Source: Rouxiella aceris (GTDB taxonomy: Bacteria > Pseudomonadota > Gammaproteobacteria > Enterobacterales > Enterobacteriaceae). From it: a stretch of DNA of 64,000 nt. Shown piece by piece: positions 1-11,636 of this stretch. The notes beneath the pieces are model-generated. The model made no database searches, was not told the origin of the DNA, and saw only the letters and a list, made by a program, of their open reading frames with translations. A program made the translations under genes and the position numbers. How positions within the stretch are numbered: the first letter of the stretch is position 1; each line of letters opens with the position of its first letter. The stretch is from positions 124,001 through 188,000 of the forward strand of contig NZ_JAADJU010000006.1 of the NCBI RefSeq assembly GCF_012933545.1, read 5' to 3'.

Positions 1-663
1 GGCGGAGTAGGTGATGGCCATTTTGCCAAAATCTGCGCCGTGTTGCAGTTCGCTCACCAGTTTTTTCGCCAGAATTTCTGACTGATCAACCTGGTCCTGC
101 GTTGGGTTTTCAGGTAAAGGCAGCAGGATATGGCTGAGGTTGAACTCGGCGCTATCACCGCCCTGTGCGGCCATCTGTTTTGCCAGCGCATCCACTTCCT
201 GCGGAAGAATGGTCACGCGACGACGAACTTCACCATTACGCACTTCCGAGATCAGCATTTCTTTACGGATCTGGGCGCGATAGGTGTTGTAGTTAAGTCC
301 TTCATAAGCCAGGCGGCTACGCAATTGATCGACGGTCAGATGGTTTTGATCGGCTATATTGGCAATGGCCTTGCTGACGTCATCATCCGTAAGGGTGATG
401 CCCATCTTGGTCGCCATCTGTAGCTGGATATTGTCCATAATCAGGCGATCGAGGATCTGATGACGCAGGGTGGCATCATCCGGCAACTGCTGGTTGGCCG
501 ATTTTGCCTGCTGCTTCACAGACTGCAGCAAGCTGGTAACCTCGCTTTCCAAAACGACCCCGTTATCAACAACGGCGGCAACTTTATCAACTTCTTGCGG
601 TGCTGCGAACGCGGTGTTAGCACAAAGCACCACGCCGAGGAGAAGTGTTCTCCAGTTCTTCAT
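1..663 (-). CDS. surA: Periplasmic chaperone/peptidyl-prolyl isomerase SurA (3' end cut by window edge)
   Basis: SurA escorts unfolded outer-membrane proteins through the periplasm to the BAM complex. Only the first 221 codons are present; the C-terminal part lies beyond position 1. The ATG at 663-661 begins [20 protein letters not shown], a Sec signal peptide with an AFA cleavage site, followed by [17 protein letters not shown], which is typical of SurA. The visible part covers the N-terminal chaperone domain and the start of the first parvulin domain ([11 protein letters not shown] near residues 173-183). It lies 75 bp downstream of lptD on the same strand, as in E. coli, where the two are co-transcribed. 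Identification is by recognised homology. Confidence 0.96.
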   Translation of the reverse strand, partial: MKNWRTLLLGVVLCANTAFAAPQEVDKVAAVVDNGVVLESEVTSLLQSVKQQAKSANQQLPDDATLRHQILDRLIMDNIQLQMATKMGITLTDDDVSKAIANIADQNHLTVDQLRSRLAYEGLNYNTYRAQIRKEMLISEVRNGEVRRRVTILPQEVDALAKQMAAQGGDSAEFNLSHILLPLPENPTQDQVDQSEILAKKLVSELQHGADFGKMAITYSA

Positions 664-738
664 ACTTTATCCATTTATTTTAATCCGCAAAGGCGGGTTC
701 AAGTTTCAAGTTTACTGAATTCAACATGCCGTAGGGCA

Positions 739-3099
739 TCAGAATGCACGTTGATAAGGCAGTATGCCACTGGCTAACATCTCTTTGGTACCCAGGCTTT
801 GATTATTGCTCAGGCCACGAAGTTCAATGTTAAATGAAATACGGTTGTCATAGTTGCTGGTTTGCGGTGTTGCTGTGTAATTCCAGTCGGTGATCTTGCG
901 TTCATAACCGAAATTAACTGCCCAGCAACAGGTACTGTACTGCAGACCGAGCAATTGATCAGCTGCCTGCTGCGCCTTGGTATCGTAATAATAGGCACCG
1001 ACAATAGCCCAGCGGTCGGCAATCGGCCAACTGGCGATAATACCGGCCTGGGAGATCCCTTGCTGGTAGCCAGGGTTGGTGACGCCAGGCAAGGTCGCTT
1101 CAATATATTCCGGGCTGGCATAACGGTAGCTCAACTGGATCATTCTTTCCGAGTCAGCGCGGTATTCCAGAATGGCATCACCCAGAGCCAATGCATTCAG
1201 GCGCGTGTCGTACTGCAAGCCACCGCGGAGTGCCCAGAAGTTATTGATTTTATAATAGCTGTCCCCAGCCCACACCAGACTGCCGGTATCTTTGCTTTGA
1301 TCCAGACTGCTGTTGGTATCGCCGGTGCGCGGACGAGAGAAATAGTAAATCTGACCGGCTGAAGCGTTAAAGCGTTCTACCAGGCTATCATCATAGATAC
1401 GGGTGGTGACACCTGAGGCTACCTGATTGGCGGAGGCAATACGGTCAAGACCGCCGTAGCTGCGATCGCGGAACAGGCCGGTATAGTCCGTTTGCAACAG
1501 CGTGGAGTCATAGGTCTGCACACTGCTCTGATCGCGATAAGGAATATAGAGGTACTGCAAACGCGGTTCCAGGGTTTGCGTGTAGTCTTTATTCCAGTCC
1601 ATGGTGCGGTCAAACACCATCTTGCCATCGGATTTGAATTCTGGCATTACCCGGTTGACCGAGCTTTTTAACTGCGGATTGGCCGCGGCATAGCTGTCAG
1701 AAATATCCTGCTGGTAATGGGTAGCCATTACCTTAACGTTGTTATCCCAGCTTCCCCAGCGGTTGCTTAACGGCAAATCGAGTTCCGGGGCAACGTGCCA
1801 GCGGGTGGCATCGGGATAGTAAGGATTGACGTTGGTGAATTTGGCAACCTGGCCGTAGGTATGGAAATCAAACGGGCCGACGTTCTCTTTATAGTAATTC
1901 ATGTCCAACTGCGGCATGGCGCGGTAGACATTGGCGCTCGCCTGTTCGGCAAAGATCTGGAATTGCTTGGTCGACAGCGTAGCGTCCCAGTTCTCATTGG
2001 CGTAACCAACGCTGAATTTTTGCGTAGCATAGCCGTCGGTGGTTGAACCGAATTTGGAATCAAGGTCGGTAAAATAGTAAGGATCGCTGACTTTGGTATA
2101 GTCAACGTTGAAGCGCCATACCTGATTATAAACGCCGTTGTGGTTCCAGTAGTAGAGCCAGCGTTTGGTCTGGATATCGCCAGGGTGCGCGGCTTCTACC
2201 AGCTTGTCGTTACCCAGGTAATCCAGTTCCATAATACCGGCACCGGCCACGGTGAGGTAGCGGAACTCGTTTTGCAACTGGGTGCCGCGCTTGCTCATAT
2301 AATGAGGCGTAATAGTGGCATCGTAATTTGGGGCAATGTTCCAGTAATACGGCAGCATCAACTCGAAGCCGTTATTACTGCCGTACTTGGCATTCGGGAT
2401 CAGGAAACCCGAACGGCGGCGGTTGCCAATAGGCAACTGCATATAGGGGCTGTAAAACACCGGTACCGGGCCAATATGAAAACGGGCATTCCAGATTTCG
2501 GCCAGTTCTTCCTGACGGTCTTCGACCACCGTGGTACCGACTACGCTCCAGCTGTTATCACCGGGCAGACAGGAGGTAAAGGTGCCGTTGTTCAAAATGG
2601 TATAACGGTTATTATCACGCTGTTTCATGGTATCAGCGGTACCGCGGCCTTGACGGCCAACCATTTGATAGTCACCTTTTTCTACGTCGGTATCTTTGGT
2701 ATTCAGATTAGAGAAGGCTTTGGGGCCTTTAAGCTTGATCTGATTATCAAAATAGAGCACATCGCCGGTAGCCGTAACCGTACGCAGGGGCGTAGCTTCA
2801 CCAGGATGTTTAATCTGGTTAAGCTGAACCTCGTCGGCATTCAGTGAGCTGTTACCCTGTTGCACATCAACGTTGCCGGTATAGAGCGCACTATCAGGAT
2901 AATTACCCTGCAGTTTGTCAGCGTTGATGGTGACTGGCAGCTGGTTGGGATCGCCCTTGACCAAAGGCTTGTCATAGGTCGGCACGCCGAGCATACACTG
3001 TTCAGTGAGATCGGCCAGTGCGCCCTGGCTATAAAGTGCCGTCCAAATCAGTGTGGCCAGCAGGGTGGGGAAGCTAGTTTTCATACGTCTATTTTTCAT
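739..3099 (-). CDS. lptD: LPS-assembly outer-membrane protein LptD
   Basis: LptD with LptE forms the outer-membrane translocon that places lipopolysaccharide in the outer leaflet. The ORF has 786 residues, close to E. coli (784). It contains a signal peptide ending SQGALA, an OstA/LptA-like jellyroll domain (about residues 50-200) and a large C-terminal beta-barrel. The four conserved cysteines used for the inter-domain disulfides are visible: one in EQCMLG just after the signal peptide, one in FTSCLPG, and the CC pair in STCCWAV near the C-terminus. Two starts are possible. The ATG at 3084 ([14 protein letters not shown]) aligns best with E. coli MKKRIPTLLATMI; the ATG at 3099 adds five residues. 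It is divergent from djlA and followed by surA. Confidence 0.97.
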   Translation of the reverse strand: MKNRRMKTSFPTLLATLIWTALYSQGALADLTEQCMLGVPTYDKPLVKGDPNQLPVTINADKLQGNYPDSALYTGNVDVQQGNSSLNADEVQLNQIKHPGEATPLRTVTATGDVLYFDNQIKLKGPKAFSNLNTKDTDVEKGDYQMVGRQGRGTADTMKQRDNNRYTILNNGTFTSCLPGDNSWSVVGTTVVEDRQEELAEIWNARFHIGPVPVFYSPYMQLPIGNRRRSGFLIPNAKYGSNNGFELMLPYYWNIAPNYDATITPHYMSKRGTQLQNEFRYLTVAGAGIMELDYLGNDKLVEAAHPGDIQTKRWLYYWNHNGVYNQVWRFNVDYTKVSDPYYFTDLDSKFGSTTDGYATQKFSVGYANENWDATLSTKQFQIFAEQASANVYRAMPQLDMNYYKENVGPFDFHTYGQVAKFTNVNPYYPDATRWHVAPELDLPLSNRWGSWDNNVKVMATHYQQDISDSYAAANPQLKSSVNRVMPEFKSDGKMVFDRTMDWNKDYTQTLEPRLQYLYIPYRDQSSVQTYDSTLLQTDYTGLFRDRSYGGLDRIASANQVASGVTTRIYDDSLVERFNASAGQIYYFSRPRTGDTNSSLDQSKDTGSLVWAGDSYYKINNFWALRGGLQYDTRLNALALGDAILEYRADSERMIQLSYRYASPEYIEATLPGVTNPGYQQGISQAGIIASWPIADRWAIVGAYYYDTKAQQAADQLLGLQYSTCCWAVNFGYERKITDWNYTATPQTSNYDNRISFNIELRGLSNNQSLGTKEMLASGILPYQRAF

Positions 3100-3282
3100 A
3101 CGTAAAATGTGTGTTCCGTCATCAGAGGCGTCATGCCGGCAAACGGTCAGAGACTATCTCACTCATCATCGTTGCGCTAGTGTTAAATCCACAGGGTTAA
3201 CGCTGTCGCCGTTAGGCACAACGGTAAATGCCGGTTATGATAAAGCAATTCTTACGCGACGGCATTGTGAATTGAGGAGTAT

Positions 3283-4104
3283 ATGCAGTATTGGGGAAAG
3301 CTGCTCGGACTTATACTGGGCTTAATGTCCGGCATGGGCTTCTGGGGGATCGTATTGGGGTTACTGGTCGGACATATGGTAGATAAGGCACGCGCCGTAA
3401 AAAGCCGTGGTTATTTTTCCGATCAGCAAACGCGACAGTCACTTTTTTTCCGCACCACCTTTGAGGTGATGGGGCATTTAACCAAATCGAAAGGAAGGGT
3501 TACCGAAGCGGATATTCAAATGGCCAGCCTGTTTATGGACCGCATGCAACTGCACGGCGAACAGCGAGACGCAGCGCAGCAGGCATTTCGTACCGGTAAA
3601 GAGGGCAGCTATCCGCTTCGTGAAAAAATGCGTGAAATGCGCAGTATCTGCTTTGGGCGTTTTGATTTAATCCGCACCTTTTTGGAGATTCAGATCCAGG
3701 CAGCCTATGCCGATGGTTCGCTGCATCCCAATGAACGCCAGGTGCTGTATGTTATCGCCGAAGAGTTGGGCATCTCGCGCCAGCAGTTCGATCAGTTCCT
3801 GAGCATGATGGAAGGCGGTCAGCAATTTGGCGGCGGTCAGCAGCAGCAGTATCACTCTAACGGCGGTTATCAGCGTAGTTCGCAAGGACCCACGCTGGCA
3901 GATGCCTGCAAAGTGCTGGGTATCAGTCCCAATGATGATGCCACCACCATCAAGCGCGCTTATCGCAAGTTAATGGGCGAGCATCATCCGGATAAGCTGG
4001 TGGCAAAAGGTTTGCCGCCAGAAATGATGGAGATGGCCAAGCAGAAAGCGCAGGCGATCCAGGCCGCGTATGACTTGATCAAACACGAGAAGGGTTTTAA
4101 ATAA
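3283..4104 (+). CDS. djlA: Membrane-anchored DnaJ-like co-chaperone DjlA
   Basis: DjlA is an inner-membrane J-domain protein that stimulates the DnaK ATPase and, in E. coli, affects capsule (Rcs) signalling. The 273-residue product starts with a single transmembrane segment rich in glycine ([20 protein letters not shown], residues 7-26). In E. coli the equivalent segment mediates dimerization. A TerB-like helical domain fills about residues 50-190. A Gly/Gln-rich linker follows, then a C-terminal J domain (about 204-273) with the HPD tripeptide in GEHHPDKL. The start at 3283 has a good ribosome-binding site (TTGAGGAG) at 3273-3280. It is divergent from lptD and ends at a strong terminator. 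Confidence 0.96.
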   Translation: MQYWGKLLGLILGLMSGMGFWGIVLGLLVGHMVDKARAVKSRGYFSDQQTRQSLFFRTTFEVMGHLTKSKGRVTEADIQMASLFMDRMQLHGEQRDAAQQAFRTGKEGSYPLREKMREMRSICFGRFDLIRTFLEIQIQAAYADGSLHPNERQVLYVIAEELGISRQQFDQFLSMMEGGQQFGGGQQQQYHSNGGYQRSSQGPTLADACKVLGISPNDDATTIKRAYRKLMGEHHPDKLVAKGLPPEMMEMAKQKAQAIQAAYDLIKHEKGFK

Positions 4105-4117
4105 ACCTCCGTGTATA

Positions 4118-4157
4118 AAAAATCCCGGCAGGCCAGGCAGGCTGCCGGGATTTTTTT
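4118..4157 (+). terminator. Rho-independent terminator of djlA
   Basis: A hairpin with an 11-bp stem (AATCCCGGCAG at 4121-4131 and CTGCCGGGATT at 4142-4152) is followed by a run of T. An A-run on the other side means it could also stop transcription of rluA from the opposite direction. Confidence 0.9.
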
Positions 4158-4206
4158 GTCATTGATTACGCCAAAAGTCTTATCTTGAACGCCACGCGTG
4201 AGCGTT

Positions 4207-4917
4207 TCAGAAATCCGGCTCACAGCAAAAAGTCAACGGCTGGTCGGTGATCGGATGATACAGCGACAACTCCTGGGCATGCAGTTGCAGTCGGGAGGCC
4301 ATTGCCAGCGCTGCCGGGCTGGCGTAAAACTTGTCGCCGAGGATCGGATGCCCCAGGGCCAGCAAATGCACGCGCAGCTGATGCGATCGTCCGGTGATTG
4401 GCCGCAGCTTGACGCGCGTAGTGCCATCGTTATCCCAGGACAGTACTTCGTACTGGGTCAGCGCTTTTTTGCCGGTCTCATAACAGACTTTCTGTTTCGG
4501 ACGGTTTGGGTAGTCGCAAATAAGCGGCAGATCGATAATGCCGTAATCTTCGGCCATATGTCCCCAGACACGAGCAATATAGGCTTTCTTGGTTTCCCGC
4601 TCGCGAAACTGACGCTTCAACTCCCGCTCGGCGACTTTGGTCAACGCCACGGCAATCACGCCGCTGGTGGACAAATCCAGGCGATGCACCGATTCTGCCT
4701 GCGGATAATCGCGCTGGATACGGGTCATCAGACTATCCTGATGCTCGGCGGCTTTGCCCGGCACCGAGAGCAGCCCGCTGGGTTTGTTGACCACCATCAT
4801 ATGCTCGTCCTGAAACAGGATCTGCAACCAGGGATCGGTTGGCGGATGGTAATCCTCAAGCGGCAGGACGTTTGACGGGATCGGCACGATCGGGCTGTTG
4901 GCGTTCATTATGGGCAT
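4207..4917 (-). CDS. rluA: Dual-specificity 23S rRNA/tRNA pseudouridine synthase RluA
   Basis: RluA converts U746 of 23S rRNA and U32 of several tRNAs to pseudouridine. The product is 236 residues; E. coli RluA is 219, the difference being an N-terminal extension. The catalytic motif HRLDLSTSG (aspartate in HRLD, near residue 79) and the family motifs ITGRSHQLRVH and HPILGDKFYA are present. The conserved core starts at DYHPPTDPWLQILF. A later start for the protein cannot be excluded because the first ~20 residues have no E. coli counterpart. It lies 63 bp downstream of rapA on the same strand, as in E. coli. Confidence 0.96.
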   Translation of the reverse strand: MPIMNANSPIVPIPSNVLPLEDYHPPTDPWLQILFQDEHMMVVNKPSGLLSVPGKAAEHQDSLMTRIQRDYPQAESVHRLDLSTSGVIAVALTKVAERELKRQFRERETKKAYIARVWGHMAEDYGIIDLPLICDYPNRPKQKVCYETGKKALTQYEVLSWDNDGTTRVKLRPITGRSHQLRVHLLALGHPILGDKFYASPAALAMASRLQLHAQELSLYHPITDQPLTFCCEPDF

Positions 4918-4980
4918 CGTTAGTATTCAGAGATAACCGGTTAAAGGCGGGATGCAGAGCGGACTCCACACCCCGGACCG

Positions 4981-7878
4981 TTATTGATGGCTGACCACCA
5001 CCAGGCGGATAGCATCCAGACGCCATCCGGCATCGTTAAGACTATCTAGCACCTGTTGGCGATTGGAGACAATCGATTCCAGTTCGTCGTCACGAATATT
5101 CGGATTAACCTCTTTCAGCGCCTGCAGACGTTGCAGCTCGGCACTGAGTTGCTGATCGGCATCGATTTTTGCCGCCGCAATCAGCGCCTGGGCTTCAATG
5201 GCAACCAACGGTTCAGCCTGTTGCAGCATGGCGTGAACATCCTGCTGTACGGCATTGACCAGCTTGCTCGAGGTATGACGGTTCACTGCATTAAGCTGGC
5301 GGTTAAAGCTCTCAAATTCTACCTGAGCCGCCAGATTGGTGCCTTTTCTGTCCATTAACATCCGTACTGGCGTTGGTGGCAGGAAGCGGGTCAGCTGCAG
5401 GTGTTTAGGGGCCTGACACTCGACCACATACACCAGTTCCACCAGCAGCGTACCTACTGGCAGCGCTTTGTTTTTCAGCAGAGAAACCGCACAGCTGCCA
5501 GTGTCGCCGGAGAGGATCAGATCCAGACCGTTGCGAACAATCGGGTGTTCCCAACTGATAAACTGCGCATCCTCGCGGGACAGCGCCTGTTCACGATCGA
5601 AAGTCACGGTACAGCCATCCTGCGGCAAGCCAGGGAAGTCCGGCACCAGCATATGATCGGACGGGGTAAGGATAATCAGGTTATCGCTGCGATCTTCCTG
5701 ATTAATACCGACAATATCAAACAGATTTAGCGCGAAGTTAACCAGATTAACGTCGTTATCCTGCTCGCCAATGGCTTTTGCCAGCGCTTGTGCCGGTTCG
5801 CCACCGTTGGAGTGCATTTCCAGCAGACGGTCGCGTCCCTGCTCCAGCTGTTGCTTGAGAGCATCATGCTGCTCACGACAGACGACAATAAACTCGTCGA
5901 GACCGGTCTGTTCTGCCGGAACGGCCAGGAAGGCGATCAGTTGCTGATAGTGGTTGTCATAAATAGTGCGACCGGTTGGGCAGGTGTGTTCGAAAGCATC
6001 CAGCCCTTCATGGAACCAGCGCAGCAAGATCGCCTGGGCGGTCTGTTCCAGATAAGGCACCATAATTTCGATATCATGCTGCTGACCAATACGGTCAAGA
6101 CGACCAATACGCTGTTCCAGCAGATCCGGGTTAAACGGCAGATCGAACATCACCATTTTGCTGGCAAACTGGAAGTTGCGGCCCTCGGAGCCGATTTCAG
6201 AACAGAGCAATACCTGGGCACCGTTCTCTTCCGAGGCAAAGTAGGCGGCGGCGCGGTCACGTTCGATAATCGACAGGCCTTCGTGGAATACCGCAGCACG
6301 AATGGCTTCGCGCTCGCGTAATACCTGCTCCAGCTGCAGCGCAGTGGCGGCTTTGGCACAAATCACCAGAACTTTTTCGTCGCGATTGGCGGTCAGGTAG
6401 CCCAGCAGCCATTCGACGCGTGGGTCAAAGTTCCACCAGGTGGCATTGTCCCCTTCAAACTCCTGATAAATCTGTTCCGGATAGAGCATATCCAGTGCGC
6501 GCGCTTCCTGGCTCTTTTTGCTGCCCATAATGCCCGAGACTTTAATGGCGGTCTGGTACTGGGTGGGCAGCGGCAATTTTACTGCCGACAAATGACGTGC
6601 CGGGAAGCCTTTGACGCCGTTACGGGTATTGCGGAACAGCACGCGGCTGGTACCGTGGCGATCCATCAACATGGCCACCAGTTTTTTTGCCGCCGCTTCA
6701 TCGCCCTGATTGGCAGCGCTCAGCAGGCTGTCGACATCTTTATTGCCGACGCTTTCGCCCAGCAAAGCCAGCGCTTCTGGCGTCAGCGGCTGTTGATTGA
6801 GCAACAGGGTGACCGCATCGGCCACTGGCTGGTACTGTTGCTGTTCGGCGATAAATTCTTCGTAATCGTGAAAGCGGTCGGGATCGAGCAGGCGCAGGCG
6901 GGCAAAGTGGCTTTCCTGGCCGAGTTGTTCCGGGGTTGCGGTCAATAGCAGAACGCTGGGAATGCTTTGCGATAGCTGTTCAATCACCTGATATTCGCGG
7001 CTCGGTGCTTCTTCGCTCCACACCAGATGGTGGGCTTCGTCAACCACCAGCATATCCCATTCCGCTTCGGTGAGCTGTTCCAGACGCTGTTTGTTACGGC
7101 GTACAAAGTCCAGCGAGCAGATCACCAACTGTTCGGATTCAAACGGGTTGGTGGCGTCGTGCAGTGATTCGGCATAGCGATCGTCATCAAACAGAGAGAA
7201 GCGCAGGTTGAAACGGCGCAGCATTTCCACCAGCCACTGATGTTGCAGGGTTTCCGGTACCACGATCAGCACGCGTTCTGCGCGACCAGACAATAGTTGC
7301 TGGTGGATAATCATCCCGGCTTCAATGGTTTTACCCAGACCCACTTCGTCAGCCAGCAAGACGCGAGGCGCATGGCGCTGACCCACTTCATAAGCAATAT
7401 GCAATTGGTGCGGGATCAGGCTGGCGCGCATACCGCGCAGGCCGCCAAATTCCAGGCGGAACTGTTCGCGCTGGTATTTGCGGGCGCGAAAACGCAGCGC
7501 AAAACGGTCCATACGGTCAATCTGACCGGCAAACAGACGATCCTGCGGTTTGCTAAACGTCAGTTTGCTATCGAGCAACACTTCGCGCATGGCGACACCC
7601 GCTTCCTCGGTGTCCAGACGTAGGCCCACGTAGGTCAGCAGACCTTTATCCTCAATGACCTCTTCGACTTGCAACTGCCATCCCTCATGACAGCTGATGG
7701 TATCACCGGGATTAAACATCACGCGGGTGATCGGGGAATCATTTCGTGCATACAGGCGGTTTTCACCGGTAGCGGGGAAAAGCAGGGTCACCATGCGCAC
7801 ATCCAATGCGACGACAGTACCTAATCCTAATTCGCTTTCCGTATCGCTGATCCAGCGTTGACCAAGTGTAAAGGGCAT
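4981..7878 (-). CDS. rapA: RNA polymerase-associated Swi2/Snf2 ATPase RapA (HepA)
   Basis: RapA binds RNA polymerase and uses ATP hydrolysis to recycle stalled or post-termination polymerase. The 965-residue length is near that of E. coli (968). In order: two N-terminal Tudor-like domains (from [20 protein letters not shown]), the helicase core with Walker A DEVGLGKT (about residues 176-183), the DEAH box VVDEAHH (about 280), the second RecA lobe with SEGRNFQF and [11 protein letters not shown] (about 545-590), and the family C-terminal domains. It stands alone with a 300-bp upstream gap. Confidence 0.97.
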   Translation of the reverse strand: MPFTLGQRWISDTESELGLGTVVALDVRMVTLLFPATGENRLYARNDSPITRVMFNPGDTISCHEGWQLQVEEVIEDKGLLTYVGLRLDTEEAGVAMREVLLDSKLTFSKPQDRLFAGQIDRMDRFALRFRARKYQREQFRLEFGGLRGMRASLIPHQLHIAYEVGQRHAPRVLLADEVGLGKTIEAGMIIHQQLLSGRAERVLIVVPETLQHQWLVEMLRRFNLRFSLFDDDRYAESLHDATNPFESEQLVICSLDFVRRNKQRLEQLTEAEWDMLVVDEAHHLVWSEEAPSREYQVIEQLSQSIPSVLLLTATPEQLGQESHFARLRLLDPDRFHDYEEFIAEQQQYQPVADAVTLLLNQQPLTPEALALLGESVGNKDVDSLLSAANQGDEAAAKKLVAMLMDRHGTSRVLFRNTRNGVKGFPARHLSAVKLPLPTQYQTAIKVSGIMGSKKSQEARALDMLYPEQIYQEFEGDNATWWNFDPRVEWLLGYLTANRDEKVLVICAKAATALQLEQVLREREAIRAAVFHEGLSIIERDRAAAYFASEENGAQVLLCSEIGSEGRNFQFASKMVMFDLPFNPDLLEQRIGRLDRIGQQHDIEIMVPYLEQTAQAILLRWFHEGLDAFEHTCPTGRTIYDNHYQQLIAFLAVPAEQTGLDEFIVVCREQHDALKQQLEQGRDRLLEMHSNGGEPAQALAKAIGEQDNDVNLVNFALNLFDIVGINQEDRSDNLIILTPSDHMLVPDFPGLPQDGCTVTFDREQALSREDAQFISWEHPIVRNGLDLILSGDTGSCAVSLLKNKALPVGTLLVELVYVVECQAPKHLQLTRFLPPTPVRMLMDRKGTNLAAQVEFESFNRQLNAVNRHTSSKLVNAVQQDVHAMLQQAEPLVAIEAQALIAAAKIDADQQLSAELQRLQALKEVNPNIRDDELESIVSNRQQVLDSLNDAGWRLDAIRLVVVSHQ

Positions 7879-8178
7879 AATGTCTCTCTGTCTCTGACTG
7901 ATTGGGGCGTCCCGTTGTTTTCCGACTACGGCGCGTGGGCTTCTCTGGCTTATACCGCTAACTTACTGAAGTAAGCTGCCGCTATCCGCGCGATTGCCGC
8001 ATTGCTGTAATGCGAAGGACTCGGGGTGTAATGCCCTTGCTTGAACTTTATGTAATAGCTTTTCTTTCCCCGCCAACAAGGCGCGGAGTTATTAATTGTG
8101 TGAGGTTGGTTGGAAACGGGAAAGGGCGCTATGTTAATTGATGGCTGGCCTTTCGTCACCTGACATTCGGCCTTCGGG
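7879..8178. other. Gene-free gap between polB and rapA
   Basis: This stretch of 300 bp holds no convincing gene. It contains a diverged copy of an enterobacterial palindromic repeat (about 7910-8031) and presumably the rapA promoter. A 69-codon open frame at 7950-8159 on the minus strand has no recognisable features and runs through the repeat, so I do not call it. Confidence 0.6.
7910..8031. repeat. Diverged intergenic palindromic repeat (copy 1)
   Basis: The segment aligns along its length with the clearer element at 33765-33890. Shared blocks are GGCTTCTCT, ACTTAC..AGTAAGCT with a central palindrome (CTTACTGAAGTAAG here), TTGCCGC, and a right end of the form CTG.AA..CGAA..A.T...GGT. It has lost the clean terminal inverted repeats. 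The family resembles the imperfect palindromes abundant between genes of Yersinia, Serratia and relatives; this identification is from memory. Confidence 0.65.
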
Positions 8179-10638
8179 CTAAAACAATCCCATTTGACCT
8201 GTAATCAGTGTAGCAAAATCATCGTGAAGGAAAGGCAGAATGCCATCGGCAACCGGTTCGAGCTGACGTTCGATATAGTGATCGTAGTCTATTGGCGAAT
8301 GTCGGTTTTCCAGCGGTTCCGGGCCGGAGGTGGTCATGATATAGCTGATCCAGCCACCGTTTTGATACTGCATGGCGCGGCCATTGGCCTGATTATATTC
8401 GTCTGCCAGACGCGCGGCACGCACATGGGGCGGCACGTTGCGCTGGTACTCGCTTAGCCGACGACGCAGACGCTTGCGGTAAACCAGCCGATCGTCGTAC
8501 TCACCATTGAGGGTGCGGCTGACGTAATCGCGCACATAGTCCTGATAGGGTTGCTGGTGGAAAATACGCTGATACAGCTCCTGTTGGAAGGTCTGAGCCA
8601 GCGGCGTCCAGTCGGTGCGCACGGTTTCCAGTCCCTTATAGACAATATGTTCTCCCTGGTCATCTTTGACCAGGCCGGCATAACGTTTCTTGCTGCCAAG
8701 CTCGGAGCCGCGAATAGTGGGCATTAAAAAGCGCTGATAGTGAGTTTCAAATTCCAGCTCTAGCGCGCTCTCCACTCCCCACTGCTGCGCCAGATGGTTT
8801 TGCCACCATAAATTGACCTTGCTTACCAGACGTTGACCAATGCTGTCAGCCTCTTCGCTGTTATGGGCGCGGTTGAGCCAGACAAAGGTCGAATCGGTAT
8901 CACCATAAATCACTTGATAGCCTTCTTCCTCAATCAGCCGCCGCGTCTGCTGCATGATCTCGTGGCCGCGCAGGGTGATCGACGACGCCAGGCGCGGATC
9001 AAAAAAGCGGCAGCCGCTGGATCCCAGTACGCCGTAGAGGGCATTCATAATGATCTTCAGCGCTTGTGACAACGGCTGGTTGTGGTGTTTTTTGGCGGTT
9101 TCGCGCCCTTGCCAGATCTGCCTGACGATCTCCGGCAGGCAGTGTTGTGTGCGCGAAAAACGAGCCTGGCGAAAGCCGGGGATCGAATGATCATCATCGG
9201 GCTGCGCCAGACCGGCGACCAGTCCTACCGGATCGATCAGAAAGGTGCGGATAATTGATGGATACAGGCTTTTATAGTCGAGCACCAGCACCGAGTCATA
9301 CAGACCCGGCTGCGAGTCCATCACAAAGCCACCGGGGCTATTCTCTTCCGGCCGTTCGCCCATATTGGGCGCCACATAGCCAATACGATGCATGCGCGGC
9401 AGATAAAGATGAGTAAAAGCGGCCACCGATCCACCGCTGCGGTCGGCGGCCAGCCCGGTCACGCTGGCCCGCTCCAGTAAAAATGACAGCAGCTCGGTTT
9501 TGGCAAATACCCGGGTTACCAGCTCGCAGTCTTTGAGGTTGTAACGCGCCAGCGCCGGTTTGTCCTGGCGAAAACGCTGTTCTATCTCCGCCAGTCGCTG
9601 ATAGGGATTATCACTGTCCTTGCCTTCGCCCAGTAAGGTTTGCGAGACATATTCCAGACTAAAAGAGGGAAAACTCCAGGTCGCCGATTTTAATGCTTCA
9701 ATACCGTCAATCAGTAAACGGCCGCTGGCCTGAGCAAAAAAATGCCCTTGTTTAAAACCGTGCTCGCGCCATTCGAGGGCGCTGCCATCGCGGCCAAAGC
9801 GGAGCGGGATCTGATAACGTTCGGCGTGTTTTTGCAGCACCCGCAGGTCAAACTGCACCAGATTCCAGCCGATAATGGCATCGGGATCGTAGCGCTGCAG
9901 CCAGTGATTGAGTTTATTTAACAACATTGGGCGGCTATCGACATATTCCAGTACGAAATCCGCGGCACTGTCGGGCGTGCCGTTGGCCGGACCGAGCATA
10001 TAGACGTGTCGCTGGCCGCAGCCTTCCAGCCCGATACAATACAGCTCACCGTTGCCGCTGGTTTCAATATCGAGCGAACATAGCCTGAGTGTGGGGCGAT
10101 AGTTTTCGGCGGGCTTCATTTTACTGTTGATCAGCAGGCCATCGGCGGCGGCTGTACCGGTAAACCACACCGGCGCAGTAATATAGCGCTCCATCAGATA
10201 GCGTTCCGGGGGGCGGATATCGGCTTCATAAAGCGTGACACCGCCCTCTTTAAGGATTTTTTCTATGCGCATCAGTTGGCGATGGCCCGGGCAATAGAGA
10301 CCAACCACCGGACGTAAATGGAAATCCCTCAGTGGCAGCGGGCGCAGGCTGTAGCCCCTTTCGCTGGATAACAGGGTTTGCGCACGAGCCTGCTGTTCTA
10401 CCGGCAGAAAGGCGACGGACTCCTGCGCAGGCAGCCTGACTCTTTGCGGGCCCTGTTCCGTTGCCAGCCAGAATTCCACTTCCGTCCCCTGCGGGGTATC
10501 GCGCCAATGGCGGGTGAGGACAAAACCCTGGCGTGGAGCTGATGGTTGATTTTGCTGTGCGCTGACGTTATTGATAATGGCCTCGGTAAACAGCGATAAA
10601 GAGTCTTGGGCGAGGGCATAGCCACCAGGTCGAATCAA
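8179..10638 (-). CDS. polB: DNA polymerase II (family B, SOS-inducible)
   Basis: Pol II is a proofreading family-B polymerase that restarts replication after DNA damage. Motifs visible: Exo I DIETSG (about residue 191), polymerase motif [11 protein letters not shown] (about 451), motif B around [15 protein letters not shown], and motif C YGDTDST (about 574). It ends TGQMGLF like E. coli. The open frame uses a TTG at 10638 and gives 819 residues, 36 more than E. coli (783). Clear homology starts only at [15 protein letters not shown], about residue 37. The frame has no ATG or GTG before that point, so the exact start is uncertain. An SOS-type operator overlaps the likely promoter just upstream. 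Confidence 0.95.
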   Translation of the reverse strand: MIRPGGYALAQDSLSLFTEAIINNVSAQQNQPSAPRQGFVLTRHWRDTPQGTEVEFWLATEQGPQRVRLPAQESVAFLPVEQQARAQTLLSSERGYSLRPLPLRDFHLRPVVGLYCPGHRQLMRIEKILKEGGVTLYEADIRPPERYLMERYITAPVWFTGTAAADGLLINSKMKPAENYRPTLRLCSLDIETSGNGELYCIGLEGCGQRHVYMLGPANGTPDSAADFVLEYVDSRPMLLNKLNHWLQRYDPDAIIGWNLVQFDLRVLQKHAERYQIPLRFGRDGSALEWREHGFKQGHFFAQASGRLLIDGIEALKSATWSFPSFSLEYVSQTLLGEGKDSDNPYQRLAEIEQRFRQDKPALARYNLKDCELVTRVFAKTELLSFLLERASVTGLAADRSGGSVAAFTHLYLPRMHRIGYVAPNMGERPEENSPGGFVMDSQPGLYDSVLVLDYKSLYPSIIRTFLIDPVGLVAGLAQPDDDHSIPGFRQARFSRTQHCLPEIVRQIWQGRETAKKHHNQPLSQALKIIMNALYGVLGSSGCRFFDPRLASSITLRGHEIMQQTRRLIEEEGYQVIYGDTDSTFVWLNRAHNSEEADSIGQRLVSKVNLWWQNHLAQQWGVESALELEFETHYQRFLMPTIRGSELGSKKRYAGLVKDDQGEHIVYKGLETVRTDWTPLAQTFQQELYQRIFHQQPYQDYVRDYVSRTLNGEYDDRLVYRKRLRRRLSEYQRNVPPHVRAARLADEYNQANGRAMQYQNGGWISYIMTTSGPEPLENRHSPIDYDHYIERQLEPVADGILPFLHDDFATLITGQMGLF

Positions 10639-10674
10639 TTTTGAGGTGTTTCCGCTACCGCCGCCAACTGCCCA

Positions 10675-10698
10675 AGTATAGCATGGTTATTTATACAG
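10675..10698 (-). promoter_or_regulatory. Likely polB promoter with LexA-type operator
   Basis: On the minus strand, CTGTATAAATAACCAT (10698-10683) resembles a LexA box (CTG-N10-CAG) with one good half-site and a changed second half (CAT for CAG). It lies directly upstream of a TATACT -10 hexamer (10680-10675). E. coli polB (dinA) has a similar box at this place, CTGTATAAAACCACAG. The arrangement supports SOS control, but the imperfect half-site makes affinity uncertain. Confidence 0.5.
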
Positions 10699-10868
10699 TT
10701 CTTAGCCCCGTGCTGCGCTGGCGGAACCGCAAGATAAATGCGCATACAATTCCCGGGTTGACTCCCCTTAACCATTTCCCGACAATTCAGCCGCCTTCAT
10801 TTTCATTGCTAAACTCTATGATGTTTGTTGTGCCTTACGTATCTTGCTTACCTTAACTCTGGAATTTT

Positions 10869-11636
10869 ATGGAAGCCTATCTACAACATTTGGTCGGTCA
10901 GTCAGTGGGTTTCGCACTTATTATTGTTTCTGTGGTGGCTTTTTTTGAGTCGCTGGCGCTGGTGGGATTATTGCTGCCGGGCACAGTAATGATGGCGACC
11001 CTGGGAACGCTGATTGGCAGTGGCCAAGTGGGCCTGTATGAAGCCTGGATCGCGGCGGGGTTGGGCTGTTTCTGCGGTGACTGGGTCTCTTATTTTATTG
11101 GTCGTCGCTTTAAAGAACCCTTGCATCGCTGGTCGTTTCTGCGGCGTTATCATTCACTGATGACCAAAACCGGCTATGCCCTTGAACGCCACAGCTTTGC
11201 CACGGTGATCCTCGGCCGCTTTATTGGCCCGACGCGCCCTCTGGTGCCGCTGGCGGCGGGTATGCTCAATTTGCCGCCTTATAAGTTCGCACCCCCCAAT
11301 ATTGTTGGCTGCATTACCTGGCCACCGGTCTACTTCTTGCCGGGCATTTTAGCGGGCGTGGCGATTGATATTCCCCACAGCCACAACGCCACGGTGTTTA
11401 AAGTGTTGCTGTTTGCCAGCCTGGTATTGCTCTGGCTGAGCGTCTGGTTACTCTGGCGCTGGCATCGTGCAGGCAAAGGGCGACGTGATGCGCTTTCCGC
11501 CTGGCTGACGATACCGCGTTTACCCTGGATCAGCCTGTTCAGTGGGCTGGTAACCCTGATTACGCTGTTTATGCTGTTCCGGCAGCCGCTGTTATCGGTT
11601 TATAGCGGTTTGCTGTATCAGGTGATAGTCAGATAG
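10869..11636 (+). CDS. yabI: DedA-family inner-membrane protein YabI
   Basis: DedA proteins are polytopic inner-membrane proteins linked to envelope homeostasis and undecaprenyl-phosphate/lipid flipping; the exact role of YabI is not settled. The 255-residue product matches E. coli YabI (254). It shows the family signatures [25 protein letters not shown] and [17 protein letters not shown], with about five hydrophobic segments. Its last 8 bp overlap the end of the convergent thiQ. In E. coli the ara genes separate polB from yabI; here they do not. Confidence 0.95.
   Translation: MEAYLQHLVGQSVGFALIIVSVVAFFESLALVGLLLPGTVMMATLGTLIGSGQVGLYEAWIAAGLGCFCGDWVSYFIGRRFKEPLHRWSFLRRYHSLMTKTGYALERHSFATVILGRFIGPTRPLVPLAAGMLNLPPYKFAPPNIVGCITWPPVYFLPGILAGVAIDIPHSHNATVFKVLLFASLVLLWLSVWLLWRWHRAGKGRRDALSAWLTIPRLPWISLFSGLVTLITLFMLFRQPLLSVYSGLLYQVIVR

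Noticed and set aside
2140-2847. 235-codon plus-strand ORF opposite lptD
   Set aside because: It is a shadow of the strongly supported lptD frame and shows no protein signatures.
7950-8159. 69-codon ORF between polB and rapA
   Set aside because: It runs through a decayed palindromic repeat and has no recognisable features.
10398-10625. Alternative polB N-terminus in another frame starting with ATG at 10625
   Set aside because: The frame diverges from the polymerase sequence and does not rejoin the conserved block without a frameshift.
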